From a virus: 37,768 bases of DNA. The stretch covers positions 1 through 37,768 of IMG/VR virus record IMGVR_UViG_3300005329_000018, one strand, 5' to 3'. This document shows, in pieces, positions 12,034 through 19,283 of this stretch (position 1 is its first letter; each line of letters starts with the position of its first letter). Below the pieces are notes generated by a model that saw only the letters and a program-made list of their open reading frames with translations, had not been told where the DNA came from and searched no databases. A program made the translations under genes and the position numbers.

Positions 12034-12284
12034 GTTACATAATTGTCACAGGTTATTTGTTGTGGCTTCTAGGTAACAGTGGTATCCATACAATATACAT
12101 AGTAAAGCATTATGTATTAGGTATACCAGTAGAAGCATAATCAATGCTCTATCAATCGTATTAATGGACTGTTATAACGTTACGAGGAGAGAGCCTAGAC
12201 GTTGTTCAATGGTAAAGGGGTACCAAGGGGGTTGGGGGGTCCAATCAGCCGCATGAATTACACCTAAAATTTATCGGACAATTT
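12034..12284. other. Gene-free AT-rich stretch with G-rich tract
   Basis: No gene is visible here. 12034-12180 is AT-rich. 12217-12239 carries three G runs (four, five and six bases) separated by TACCAA and TT, which might form a two-layer quadruplex on the plus strand. A weak AAAATT/AATTTT dyad follows the zinc-ribbon gene stop near 12270-12284. Confidence 0.4.
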
Positions 12285-12395
12285 TTATTCATCTTCAACA
12301 ATTCTATCTGAATTACAGTATTTACATCTAGTTGTATCTTCATTACCTGTAAATTGCTTCTCACAAGTATAACAATAATACCAAATAGCACTCAT
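12285..12395 (-). CDS. 36-aa zinc-ribbon miniprotein
   Basis: MSAIWYYCYTCEKQFTGNED followed by TTRCKYCNSDRIVEDE: two CxxC pairs 13 residues apart, a complete minimal zinc ribbon. GAGGT seven bases before the ATG is a good ribosome-binding site, and the start overlaps the upstream gene's stop as ATGA. The conserved ribbon and coupling make this a real gene despite its size. It is the last gene of a leftward mini-operon of four. A role in binding nucleic acid or a host factor is inference. Confidence 0.7.
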   Translation of the reverse strand: MSAIWYYCYTCEKQFTGNEDTTRCKYCNSDRIVEDE

Positions 12396-12505
12396 AGCCT
12401 ACACCTCAAAAATATCGAACATATTTTTCTTCTTTGTTCCAATGTGATGAAACGTCTATCTACCGTATTATTGATTAAATCATGAATATTGAATGTTTCT
12501 TCCAT
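12392..12505 (-). CDS. 37-aa hypothetical protein
   Basis: MEETFNIHDLINNTVDRRFI then TLEQRRKICSIFLRCRL. It is acidic at the N-terminus and basic at the C-terminus, probably all helical. A GGGAGG ribosome-binding site 12 bases upstream is somewhat far, and the 25-bp element 12524-12548 precedes it. The stop is coupled to the zinc-ribbon gene. No family was recognised. Confidence 0.5.
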   Translation of the reverse strand: MEETFNIHDLINNTVDRRFITLEQRRKICSIFLRCRL

Positions 12506-12523
12506 TTAAATAGCCTCCCTTTC

Positions 12524-12548
12524 GCATTCTAAGCCTCACTGGTGCGTT
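12524..12548 (-). repeat. 25-bp element, copy 2 (partner at 108-132)
   Basis: Minus strand reads AACGCACCAG, T, GAGGCTTA, G, AA, T, GC. It overlaps the stop codon region of the 52-aa gene and lies 18 nt before the start of the 37-aa gene, mirroring the placement of copy 1. Confidence 0.6.
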
Positions 12549-12706
12549 TATTTAGTTGGGGAGCTAGGGTAGGACCGGACAAAGGGAAAATCGTATGTAT
12601 AAGCCTCCTTTTCGATTTTAGACAACCTCCATTCCAGTTGGTCAATTCTATATGCTAATTCTTGAATATAGGTATCTTTAACTACCCGTTGATGAAAATC
12701 TTCCAT
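12548..12706 (-). CDS. 52-aa coiled-coil-like protein
   Basis: MEDFHQRVVKDTYIQELAYR continues IDQLEWRLSKIEKEAYTYDF, a heptad-like helix (I, L, I, L, L, I at a/d spacing), and ends with a Pro/Ser-rich tail. The start is 3 nt after the stop of the 57-aa gene, with GGAG before the ATG. It could dimerise through the helix. Function unknown. Confidence 0.5.
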   Translation of the reverse strand: MEDFHQRVVKDTYIQELAYRIDQLEWRLSKIEKEAYTYDFPFVRSYPSSPTK

Positions 12707-12709
12707 TAT

Positions 12710-12883
12710 TTAATCTCCAAACCAGTCTTTCAAGGCATAGTATAACCTTGCATAATCTGGTGCACCTAAACTAAATTCTTTTATTACTTCTTCATTTTTA
12801 TTAATTAACTTAAAGATAACCATTGTTTCATCTTGGTTCCAAGATAAGTCCCAATCATTACCAGAGCTATGGTTCTGTCTCAT
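12710..12883 (-). CDS. 57-aa hypothetical protein
   Basis: A 57-aa acidic protein starting MRQNHSSGNDWDLSWNQDET, then strands MVIFKLINKNEEVIKEF and a helix APDYARLYYALKDWF. AGGAGA precedes the ATG by ten bases. It is the first of the four-gene leftward mini-operon and lies directly beside the divergent promoter region, so its leader would be very short. No family was recognised. Confidence 0.55.
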   Translation of the reverse strand: MRQNHSSGNDWDLSWNQDETMVIFKLINKNEEVIKEFSLGAPDYARLYYALKDWFGD

Positions 12884-12887
12884 ATAT

Positions 12888-12917
12888 TTGACTTCTCCTA
12901 TAATAACCTGTTATAAT
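12888..12917 (+). promoter_or_regulatory. Rightward sigma70-like promoter for the structural arm
   Basis: -35 TTGACT (12888-12893), 18-bp spacer, -10 TATAAT (12912-12917). Transcription would start near 12924, giving a leader of under 30 nt to the first rightward gene. This is the best-matching promoter in the window and the only one I find ahead of the late genes. Confidence 0.75.
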
Positions 12918-12939
12918 AATAAACATTATTACAACACAA
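12910..12939 (-). promoter_or_regulatory. Possible leftward promoter, divergent and overlapping
   Basis: Minus strand: TTGTGT (12939-12934), 18-bp spacer, TATAAC (12915-12910). The -35 is a weak match. It would serve the four tiny genes and overlaps the rightward -10, so the two could exclude each other. Confidence 0.35.
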
Positions 12940-12950
12940 TCATTAAGTCA

Positions 12951-13220
12951 ATGCCAGCAATATTAGAAAGATTAGTAAAACAATTACAAGCTAAAGGTAA
13001 AAGTAAAGAAACAGCTTTTGCTATAGCTACTTCTGTTTTACAGAAATCTGGTAACCTTAAGAAAGGTACTCAAGAAGCTACTGCTAAAGGTAAACGTAGA
13101 GGTGCTATGACACCTTCTGAACGTGCTAAAGATAGAGCTTCTAAACTTAGTGGTAAAGCTAAGTCTTCGTATAATTATAACTCTAAAACAAATAGAGCAA
13201 CGCTTAAGAAAAGAGCTTAA
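12951..13220 (+). CDS. Small very basic protein, 89 aa
   Basis: An 89-aa protein starting MPAILERLVKQLQAKGKSKE, with an N-terminal helix (ILERLVKQLQ, AFAIATSVLQKSGNL) and a Lys/Arg/Ser-rich tail. I chose ATG 12951; the frame opens upstream across the promoter and is unlikely to be translated. Short proteins of this type (helix, then a GAMTPSERAKDRASK-like region) recur in phage late operons without a known role. The charge suggests nucleic-acid binding. Leucines here are mostly TTA. Confidence 0.7.
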   Translation: MPAILERLVKQLQAKGKSKETAFAIATSVLQKSGNLKKGTQEATAKGKRRGAMTPSERAKDRASKLSGKAKSSYNYNSKTNRATLKKRA

Positions 13221-13223
13221 TCA

Positions 13224-13523
13224 ATGGCTAAATATAAAAATAGAGATGTTACTATCCTAGGTGAAGAAACATCCAATACAACTGTCCGCATTGCATATAA
13301 CAATCCAGATATGTCAGGACAACAGGATATTGTTCCTGCTAATCAAGTTTGGGTAACAGATTCAGAAAAGAAAGATCTTCTGAAAGACCGTAAAGACCGG
13401 TTAGATACTAGTACCGATTATCCGGTTATTGGTAAAAACGATCAGGTTACAGTTGCTTTAACTCAACAGGAAGCTATTGAACAACGGAATGCTAAACTTC
13501 AAAAAGAAGAGCAACAGAAATGA
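13224..13523 (+). CDS. Hypothetical protein, 99 aa
   Basis: A 99-aa protein, MAKYKNRDVTILGEETSNTT, with a beta-rich first half (VRIAYNNPDMSG, DIVPANQVWVTDSEKKDLL) and a Gln/Glu-rich helical C-terminus. A small beta-barrel fold similar to other phage accessory proteins is possible. The stop overlaps the next start (ATGA). It is the second gene of the rightward operon. No function was recognised. Confidence 0.65.
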   Translation: MAKYKNRDVTILGEETSNTTVRIAYNNPDMSGQQDIVPANQVWVTDSEKKDLLKDRKDRLDTSTDYPVIGKNDQVTVALTQQEAIEQRNAKLQKEEQQK

Positions 13524-13660
13524 ACCAAGTCTTCCACCTAGCTAAAATCATCTGCTCCGTCGTATTCATCGTTGCAGGCACTGTTTGTTTATTCGTTGAT
13601 CTGCCATTAGCCCTACCCCTATTCGTAGGTGGTATTGCTTGGACACAGATTCCGGAGTAA
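13520..13660 (+). CDS. 46-aa two-helix membrane protein
   Basis: MNQVFHLAKIICSVVFIVAG then TVCLFVDLPLALPLFVGGIA and WTQIPE. Two hydrophobic segments (about 8-25 and 27-42) are separated by an acidic turn, giving a small hairpin membrane protein. It is ATGA-coupled to the gene before it and 2 nt from the next. It is far from the lysis genes, so I do not call it a holin. Confidence 0.55.
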   Translation: MNQVFHLAKIICSVVFIVAGTVCLFVDLPLALPLFVGGIAWTQIPE

Positions 13661-13662
13661 CC

Positions 13663-13878
13663 ATGGCTGATGACGTAGAAAGCTATTCCCATCTTCAGGG
13701 TACCGAAATGGATGTAAAAGACCATCCAGATCGTAATATTCCAGAACCCGACACAGGTCCAATGAGATCTCGTGGTAATGACATGATTCGTCAGAGAGCC
13801 TACCCAGGTGCTCAAATTGACTACGGTTATGCACAAGGCGCATTCTCCCGTGGTCTGTCTAAATATGATGGTAAATAA
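13663..13878 (+). CDS. Hypothetical protein, 71 aa
   Basis: A 71-aa polar protein, MADDVESYSHLQGTEMDVKD, with little hydrophobic core and a C-terminus QIDYGYAQGAFSRGLSKYDG. The ATG at 13663 has GGAG at good spacing; an earlier in-frame ATG lies inside the membrane-protein gene. It may be partly disordered. The stop and next start overlap (TAATG). No family was recognised. Confidence 0.6.
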   Translation: MADDVESYSHLQGTEMDVKDHPDRNIPEPDTGPMRSRGNDMIRQRAYPGAQIDYGYAQGAFSRGLSKYDGK

Positions 13879-13991
13879 TGGCCGAAGGTAAATTAAAGAT
13901 GGGTTCTAAGAAGGAAGAAGCTCGTGAGAGTAAATCCTTCGAAGCCCGGGAACGTAAGGCTGGTAAACAGCTCAAGATGAAGAAGAAATGA
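13878..13991 (+). CDS. 37-aa Lys-rich peptide
   Basis: MAEGKLKMGSKKEEARESKS then FEARERKAGKQLKMKKK. Almost half the residues are charged, mainly Lys. It is coupled at both ends (TAATG and ATGA). Such peptides may bind nucleic acid, but nothing specific can be read. Confidence 0.55.
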   Translation: MAEGKLKMGSKKEEARESKSFEARERKAGKQLKMKKK

Positions 13992-14134
13992 GCTTCAAGT
14001 CTGTACAAGCTAAGATAGCTAAGAAGGATGGAGTATCTAAGAAAGCTGCTGGTGCAATACTAGCTAATGCTTCTAGGAAAGCTTCTCCCACTGCTAAGCG
14101 AAAGAACCCGGCCCTTAAGAAAGTTAAGGGTTAA
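13988..14134 (+). CDS. 48-aa Lys/Ala-rich peptide
   Basis: MSFKSVQAKIAKKDGVSKKA then AGAILANASRKASPTAKRKN and PALKKVKG. The composition resembles histone H1-like tails. Its helix (SVQAKIAKKDGVSKKAAGAILANAS) is followed by a Pro/Lys tail. It overlaps both neighbours by a few bases. DNA binding or packaging is a guess from charge and position ahead of terminase. Confidence 0.6.
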   Translation: MSFKSVQAKIAKKDGVSKKAAGAILANASRKASPTAKRKNPALKKVKG

Positions 14135-14367
14135 TGGGCGTCTATACAACCTCTGGTAAGATAAATACAACTACCATCGCCAACAACGTAGCTACCTTCC
14201 AAGGTGTCTCCGCTGCTGACGGCGGTATTAATGTTGTCTTAGATTCTTCTGGTAATGGTATCTACCATAAATCAGGTGCTCTGAGAGTTAACTCAGGTTC
14301 CGGTACGTCTTATTACGATTCTACTGGAGCTGTCTATAGTAACCATCTAATGGGACCCGGAAGATGA
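14134..14367 (+). CDS. Hypothetical protein, 77 aa, beta-rich
   Basis: MGVYTTSGKINTTTIANNVA, then Gly/Ser/Asn-rich strands such as GINVVLDSSGNGIYHKSGAL and a C-terminus SNHLMGPGR. The repetitive polar strands resemble fibre or decoration proteins, so it may be a minor virion component. It starts at a TAATG overlap and ends with ATGA coupling to the coiled-coil gene. Confidence 0.6.
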   Translation: MGVYTTSGKINTTTIANNVATFQGVSAADGGINVVLDSSGNGIYHKSGALRVNSGSGTSYYDSTGAVYSNHLMGPGR

Positions 14368-14549
14368 CCGAACTAGAAACCCGTTTATCAGAAATCGAAG
14401 GCAAGCTAGATTTATTACTATCTGCTTTCGTCACTAACCAGAAATTATATAATGATGTCCTCAAGGGCTTCGACAACGTTGTTAAACAATTAGCAACAGA
14501 AAAACCCAAAGAAAGTAAACTAGCTCTTCCGAAGCTACTCACCGTGTAA
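14364..14549 (+). CDS. 61-aa coiled-coil protein
   Basis: MTELETRLSEIEGKLDLLLS has clear heptads (L, I, L, L), followed by AFVTNQKLYNDVLKGFDNVV and a Lys/Pro-rich tail. In its position just before terminase it might be the small terminase subunit or a helper, but it lacks a DNA-binding domain and is shorter than known small terminases. I keep it as an unknown coiled-coil protein. Confidence 0.6.
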   Translation: MTELETRLSEIEGKLDLLLSAFVTNQKLYNDVLKGFDNVVKQLATEKPKESKLALPKLLTV

Positions 14550-14866
14550 TGGAATCTGTTCACAATGTCTCTGCTGAAGTATACGTAATTGTAGCTGCTG
14601 TCTTAACAGGCGCATTTACTGTAGCAGGAACAACCTGGGGTCTTTCTTGGTCTCTCTCCAGACGCTTCTCTGAAATTAAGGGAGAACTCTTTCAACGTAT
14701 AGAGAAACTCCAAGATAACATCTTAGGTAAATTAGAATATCATGAACGCCACGATGACCGTCGATTCGGTGGACTACGAAACGATCTCTGGGAAATTAGA
14801 CTTCGAAACGCCGCGAAAGACGGCATCACGCTCAAAGACAGGCGTGAAGAAGAAACCTTCACGTAA
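14549..14866 (+). CDS. Membrane-anchored coiled-coil protein
   Basis: A 105-aa protein with one membrane helix at about residues 10-33 (VYVIVAAVLTGAFTVAGTTW) and a long helix after it (FSEIKGELFQRIEKLQDNIL, then Glu/Arg/His-rich). Its last 125 nt overlap the start of the terminase gene in another frame. The topology, short outside and long helical inside, recalls Rz-like or accessory lysis proteins, but it is far from the lysis block. Function open. Confidence 0.6.
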   Translation: MESVHNVSAEVYVIVAAVLTGAFTVAGTTWGLSWSLSRRFSEIKGELFQRIEKLQDNILGKLEYHERHDDRRFGGLRNDLWEIRLRNAAKDGITLKDRREEETFT

Positions 14867-16433
14867 TCTATCTGATGAACACCAGCAACGTAAGTTACTG
14901 GCAGAAGCAGATTTAGAAGAATTTATTAAGTGGGTTCACCCTAAACGTGTACTGGGGGGTATTCACAGAGAAGTAATTAGATGGTGGACACGCTCTGAAG
15001 CGAAGAACCATCAACTATTACTCCTTCCGCGCGACCACATGAAGTCTGCGCTAATCGCTTACCGAGTTGCTTGGGAACTAACTAGAGACCCTACGTTAAG
15101 AATATTGTTTATCTCCAGTACGTCCAACTTAGCCACCAAACAACTCAAGTTTATTAAAGACATCTTAACCTCCGACAACTACCGGGTCTTCTGGCCCGAG
15201 ATGGTAGAAAAAGAAGAAGCTAAACGTGAGAAGTGGACTGAACGCGAAATCTCAGTCGATCACCCTGAACGAAAAGCAGAAGCGATCCGAGATCCTTCTA
15301 TATTCACTGCTGGTCTTACTTCTAACATCGTTGGTCTGCATTGTGACATTAGCATTCTAGATGACGTCGTCGTATCTGGAAATGCCTACACCGAAGATGG
15401 TAGATCTAAAGTCAAAGATCAGTATTCTCTTCTGTCGTCCATCGAAACGGTAAACGCTAGAGAATGGGTAGTTGGTACGCGGTATCACCCCAAAGATTTA
15501 TATAACTCCATCACTGAGATGGAAATAGAAGAATATGATGAACTCGGAAATGTCTGTAAAACAACACCTCTCTTCGAAGTTTTCGGAGATGGTGAAGCGA
15601 GTAAAATCGCTGTGGAGTCCCTGGGAGACGGCACCGGCCAATTCCTGTGGCCTCGACAACAGCGTTCGGACGGTAAATGGTTCGGGTTCGACTCCCAAGT
15701 TCTGGCTCAAAAGAGAGCACAATACCTTAATAAGGTTCAATTCCGGGCGCAATATTATAACGATCCGCACGACATCGATTCCTCCGCAATCAAGAGAAAT
15801 CTCTTCCAATACTACGAAACTTCCCATCTCCACCGTAGAAATGGAAGATGGTTCTTCCAGAATGAAAGGTTGAATGTTGTCGCTGCAATTGACTTCGCTT
15901 ATTCTCTGGGCAAGCGGGCTGATTATACCTCTATTGTTGTGGTTGGTCTCGACGGACGTGGAAATTACTACATCCTCGACATCGATAGATTCAAAACAGA
16001 TCTAATGGCGGAATACTATAACCGTCTACTAAAACTCTATGAAAAGTGGGGGTTTTTAAAAGTAAGAGCTGAAGTCTCTGTCGCCCAACAAGTAATCGTA
16101 AGAGATCTTCGTGAGAACTACATTCGTCGTTACGGACTATCCCTCACAATCGATGAGTATCGTCCCTCTAGATGGCAGGGATCTAAGGACGAGCGTATAC
16201 AAGCAGTTCTAGAGCCACGGTATTATAATCGACAGATTTGGCACTACCCCGGGGGTAATTGTCAGTCTCTAGAAGAAGAACTAATCTTCACCAATCCACC
16301 TCATGATGACATCAAAGATGCCCTCGCTTCCGCAATCGACTTTGCAGTCCCTCCTCTAGATATATTCAAACTAAAGAAAGACAGTGAACCCCATAACTTC
16401 AGCTTCCACAGTAAGTTTGGTGGTACAACATAA
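14742..16433 (+). CDS. terL: Terminase large subunit
   Basis: A 563-aa packaging motor. ATPase domain: an atypical Walker A in LLLLPRDHMKSALIAY (K101, S102) and Walker B ILDDVV (D207, D208), with a coupling motif LFISSTSN between them. RNase H-like nuclease domain: AAIDFAYSLGKRADYTS (D384), VRAEVS (E444) and HDDIKDALASA (D522/D523, D526). It cuts concatemers and pumps DNA through the portal. The start is either Met1 (14742) or Met5 (14754); both lie inside the preceding gene and lack a good ribosome-binding site, so translation is probably coupled. The stop overlaps the portal start (TAATG). Confidence 0.93.
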   Translation: MNATMTVDSVDYETISGKLDFETPRKTASRSKTGVKKKPSRNLSDEHQQRKLLAEADLEEFIKWVHPKRVLGGIHREVIRWWTRSEAKNHQLLLLPRDHMKSALIAYRVAWELTRDPTLRILFISSTSNLATKQLKFIKDILTSDNYRVFWPEMVEKEEAKREKWTEREISVDHPERKAEAIRDPSIFTAGLTSNIVGLHCDISILDDVVVSGNAYTEDGRSKVKDQYSLLSSIETVNAREWVVGTRYHPKDLYNSITEMEIEEYDELGNVCKTTPLFEVFGDGEASKIAVESLGDGTGQFLWPRQQRSDGKWFGFDSQVLAQKRAQYLNKVQFRAQYYNDPHDIDSSAIKRNLFQYYETSHLHRRNGRWFFQNERLNVVAAIDFAYSLGKRADYTSIVVVGLDGRGNYYILDIDRFKTDLMAEYYNRLLKLYEKWGFLKVRAEVSVAQQVIVRDLRENYIRRYGLSLTIDEYRPSRWQGSKDERIQAVLEPRYYNRQIWHYPGGNCQSLEEELIFTNPPHDDIKDALASAIDFAVPPLDIFKLKKDSEPHNFSFHSKFGGTT

Positions 16434-18247
16434 TGCCTGAGACAGTATTAGACCTAGAACAATTTATATCCCCAGATCGCCTGGCCGTAAAAATCACGGA
16501 GCACTGGCTCGACTGGGATATGCGGCGTCAGATCTGGAAGAACGATAAAGAAGAAACTCTTCGTTACATCTATGCAACAGACACTACGAAAACAACCAAT
16601 TCTAAACTTCCTTGGAAGAACAAGACAACAGTTCCTAAGCTCTGTCAGATCATGGACAATCTGTATGCCAACTATACAGCTACCATGTTCCCCCAACGTA
16701 AGTGGCTCATCTGGGAAGCAAATGAAAAGGATGCAGATTCTGTAGCTAAGCGTGATGCAATCACCAACTACATGAATTGGGCAATCTCCCAACCGTCCTT
16801 TAAACATGAACTAGATAAGATCATCTTGGACTACATCCAATTTGGCAACTGTATTGGTACTGTCGATTGGAAGGATGAACGTATTCAGCAACCTGATGGT
16901 TCCACCAAGATGGGATACATCGGTCCGGTTGCTAAACGCATTTCTCCTTTAGACATCGTGATGAACCCCACCGCTGAGGAATTCCCTCGGTCTCCCAAAA
17001 TCGTCCGTTCCATAGTGAACAAGGGCGAGATCAAGAAGATGTTAGAACGGATGTCTCCCGACGGCATGTCGGATGAATGGCAGGCTCTCTGGGATTACCT
17101 CAAAGGAATTCGGAATCTCGCTCAGACTTCCGGTCAGGACTGGGTTCAACGCAATAATCTCTATATGATCGATGGTTTTACATCCTTCCGAGATTACCTC
17201 AAATCTAACTACGTGGAAGTCATGACCTTCTACGGAGACATTTATGACGAAGAGAAAGACGAACTGTTAGAGAACTACGTCATCACCGTCGTCGATAGAC
17301 ACAAATTAATCGGTTGCAAACCTAACCCATCCTGGTTTGGAACCCCGCCCATATTCCATGTACCGTGGAGAAAAAAGCAAGACAATCTCTGGGGCATGGG
17401 TCCTCTAGATAATCTAATTGGTATGCAATACCGAATGGATCATCTAGAGAATATGAAAGCTGACATCATGGATTTGGTCACATATCCCGTGATCAAAGTC
17501 AAAGGATTCGTCGAAGACTTCACTTGGCAACCCGGTGAAAAGATATATACCGATGCTGAGTCGGATGTTGAAGTCGTTCAACCACAAATCAACCTTCAGA
17601 TTACACTCCAGGAAATTATGAACCTAGAGCGTTTAATGGAAGAGATGGCCGGTGCACCAAAAGAAGCCATGGGCTTCAGAACACCCGGTGAGAAGACCAA
17701 ATACGAAGTACAATCTCTAGAAAATGCTGCCGCGCGTGTCTTTCAGAACAAGATCAAACAATTTGAAGAGCAGTTCGTAGAACCCCTCTTGAATGCAATG
17801 CTTGAACTTGCACGTAGAAACTTAACCGGTTCTACAGTGATCAAGGTATTCGATGACGAGTTTAAAGTGGCTACTTTCCAGAGCCTTACCGTGGAAGATA
17901 TTACTGGCATTGGTCGTATTAAACCAGTGGCGGCGAGACACTTCGCAGAACAAGCGGAACTAGTTCAGAACTTAACCAGTCTAGCAGCTTCGGGATTGTG
18001 GCAGGTTGTTCAACCTCACTTCTCCTCTGTCAAGCTAGCTAAGATCTTCGAAAACATATTTAACTTGGAAGATTACGAAGTGGTCCTCCCCTACATCGCT
18101 CTCTCTGAGCAGGCTGAAGCCCAGAAGATGTCCAACACTCTCCAGGAGAATGTTGCCTCCCACGCGCGTACAGCCACCGGTATGGGACACGACTTCGATA
18201 TGATTCCCCCCACTAATCAGGTTAGACCGAACCAACAAGGACAATAA
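16433..18247 (+). CDS. Portal protein
   Basis: A 604-aa protein, right length and position for a podovirus portal. It has an N-terminal segment LPWKNKTTVPKLCQIMDNLY with YANYTATMFPQRKW, a wing-like middle (YIGPVAKRISPLDIVMNPTA, WGMGPLDNLIGMQYRMDHLE), and a C-terminal helical region (NAAARVFQNKIKQFEEQFVE) of the stem/crown type. Twelve copies would form the dodecameric ring at one capsid vertex through which terminase pumps DNA. It ends in a polar Gln-rich tail and is followed directly by the next ATG. Confidence 0.88.
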   Translation: MPETVLDLEQFISPDRLAVKITEHWLDWDMRRQIWKNDKEETLRYIYATDTTKTTNSKLPWKNKTTVPKLCQIMDNLYANYTATMFPQRKWLIWEANEKDADSVAKRDAITNYMNWAISQPSFKHELDKIILDYIQFGNCIGTVDWKDERIQQPDGSTKMGYIGPVAKRISPLDIVMNPTAEEFPRSPKIVRSIVNKGEIKKMLERMSPDGMSDEWQALWDYLKGIRNLAQTSGQDWVQRNNLYMIDGFTSFRDYLKSNYVEVMTFYGDIYDEEKDELLENYVITVVDRHKLIGCKPNPSWFGTPPIFHVPWRKKQDNLWGMGPLDNLIGMQYRMDHLENMKADIMDLVTYPVIKVKGFVEDFTWQPGEKIYTDAESDVEVVQPQINLQITLQEIMNLERLMEEMAGAPKEAMGFRTPGEKTKYEVQSLENAAARVFQNKIKQFEEQFVEPLLNAMLELARRNLTGSTVIKVFDDEFKVATFQSLTVEDITGIGRIKPVAARHFAEQAELVQNLTSLAASGLWQVVQPHFSSVKLAKIFENIFNLEDYEVVLPYIALSEQAEAQKMSNTLQENVASHARTATGMGHDFDMIPPTNQVRPNQQGQ

Positions 18248-18514
18248 ATGTATATAGATTGGACCAAACATCTAGATACCGACAAAGAAAAAGAAGCTTT
18301 CCGCAAACAAATCTCCAGCGCTAAGCCCGTCTTAGATCGTTTAATTGATTTGTTAGCAGAAAGAGAATTAATCCTAGATCGTACCGAAACCAATCCGGAG
18401 AGCTTTAATAATCCCAATTGGGCTTATCTCCAAGCTTATAAGAATGGTTATCGTGCAGCGCTAGGCGCAATGTACAAATTAGTAAATCTGGACCAACAGA
18501 AAGTACCACAATGA
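18248..18514 (+). CDS. Hypothetical protein between portal and scaffold
   Basis: An 88-aa helical protein: MYIDWTKHLDTDKEKEAFRK, then KPVLDRLIDLLAERELILDR and YLQAYKNGYRAALGAMYKLV. Its start immediately follows the portal stop, and its stop overlaps the scaffold start (ATGA). Small helical proteins at this place are common in podovirus head modules; the Tyr/Gly-rich C-terminal helix suggests a protein contact. No specific function is known to me. Confidence 0.7.
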   Translation: MYIDWTKHLDTDKEKEAFRKQISSAKPVLDRLIDLLAERELILDRTETNPESFNNPNWAYLQAYKNGYRAALGAMYKLVNLDQQKVPQ

Positions 18515-19272
18515 CCCAAGACAGTTTACTCTCGGGAGACAATACCGAGACTCCACCTCCCAGTTTCGCAGAAGCTCTAGTCGGCGACAATAAGAAATTC
18601 AAAGACGTCGAATCTTTAGCTAAAGGAAAATGGGAATCTGATAAGTTCATTGAATTCAAGAACAAGGAATTCGACGATCTTAAGGCAGAATACCTCCAAC
18701 TCCGCAAGGAATTGGATTCTAGGGCAAACGTAGAGGAATTGATTGACCGCATGTCAAAGGCCCAACGTAACTCAGATAGCATAAATAACCCTGATGCAAA
18801 CGTAGAGAAACCGCCCCAATTTGATCCTACCCAGTTAGAATCTCTAGTCGAAACTAAAATCGCCCAGCGAGAGACCCAGCGTCGACAATCCGAGAATTTT
18901 AAGGTGGTGCAGGATAAACTTAAGGAAGTGTATGGCAATAATTGGCAGACACACCTTAAGGATCACATGGATCGTTTAGGTCTTGATCCTCAATTCACTG
19001 ATACTCTGGCTCGCCAACATCCCAATGCGTTCATTCGCACTTTTGGATTAGACCGTCAACAGTCCGGTGAAGATTATCAAGCGCCACCTCAATCCGACCA
19101 GTCTTCTGGCTTCAATAAGGACCGTACCAAGCGTACGTGGTCTTATTATCAAGAAATCAAGAAGAGTAAACCGGCTGAGTATTACGATCCTAAAACGCAA
19201 CTTCAACTGATGAGAGATGCCGAAGCCCTTGGAGATGAATTCAAGGACGGCGACTTTCACAAATCATTCTAA
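18511..19272 (+). CDS. Capsid scaffolding protein
   Basis: A 253-aa hydrophilic, mostly helical protein directly upstream of the major capsid gene. It has an acidic, Pro-rich N-terminus (DNTETPPPSFAEALVGDNKK), a coiled-coil middle (FKNKEFDDLKAEYLQLRKEL, KIAQRETQRRQSENFKVVQD) and a basic helical C-terminal region (KRTWSYYQEIKKSKPAEYYD), which in other scaffolds binds the coat protein. There is no protease motif. It would assemble the procapsid and leave before packaging. Assignment is by position and composition. Confidence 0.8.
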   Translation: MTQDSLLSGDNTETPPPSFAEALVGDNKKFKDVESLAKGKWESDKFIEFKNKEFDDLKAEYLQLRKELDSRANVEELIDRMSKAQRNSDSINNPDANVEKPPQFDPTQLESLVETKIAQRETQRRQSENFKVVQDKLKEVYGNNWQTHLKDHMDRLGLDPQFTDTLARQHPNAFIRTFGLDRQQSGEDYQAPPQSDQSSGFNKDRTKRTWSYYQEIKKSKPAEYYDPKTQLQLMRDAEALGDEFKDGDFHKSF

Positions 19273-19283
19273 GGAATAAATAG

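Noticed and set aside
11641-12042. Plus-strand frame of 133 codons over the structured region
   Set aside because: No ribosome-binding site, Ser/Leu/Arg-rich composition, and it runs into the repeat array. The stems explain the region better.
12148-12163. Minus-strand TAATACGA followed by TAGAG, like a T7 promoter
   Set aside because: It occurs once, lacks the full 23-bp consensus, and no phage RNA polymerase gene is in the window.
12735-12745. TATACTAT match to the P1/P2 -10 region
   Set aside because: It lies inside the 57-aa gene coding for LYYAL, and no matching -35 or spacer words are present.
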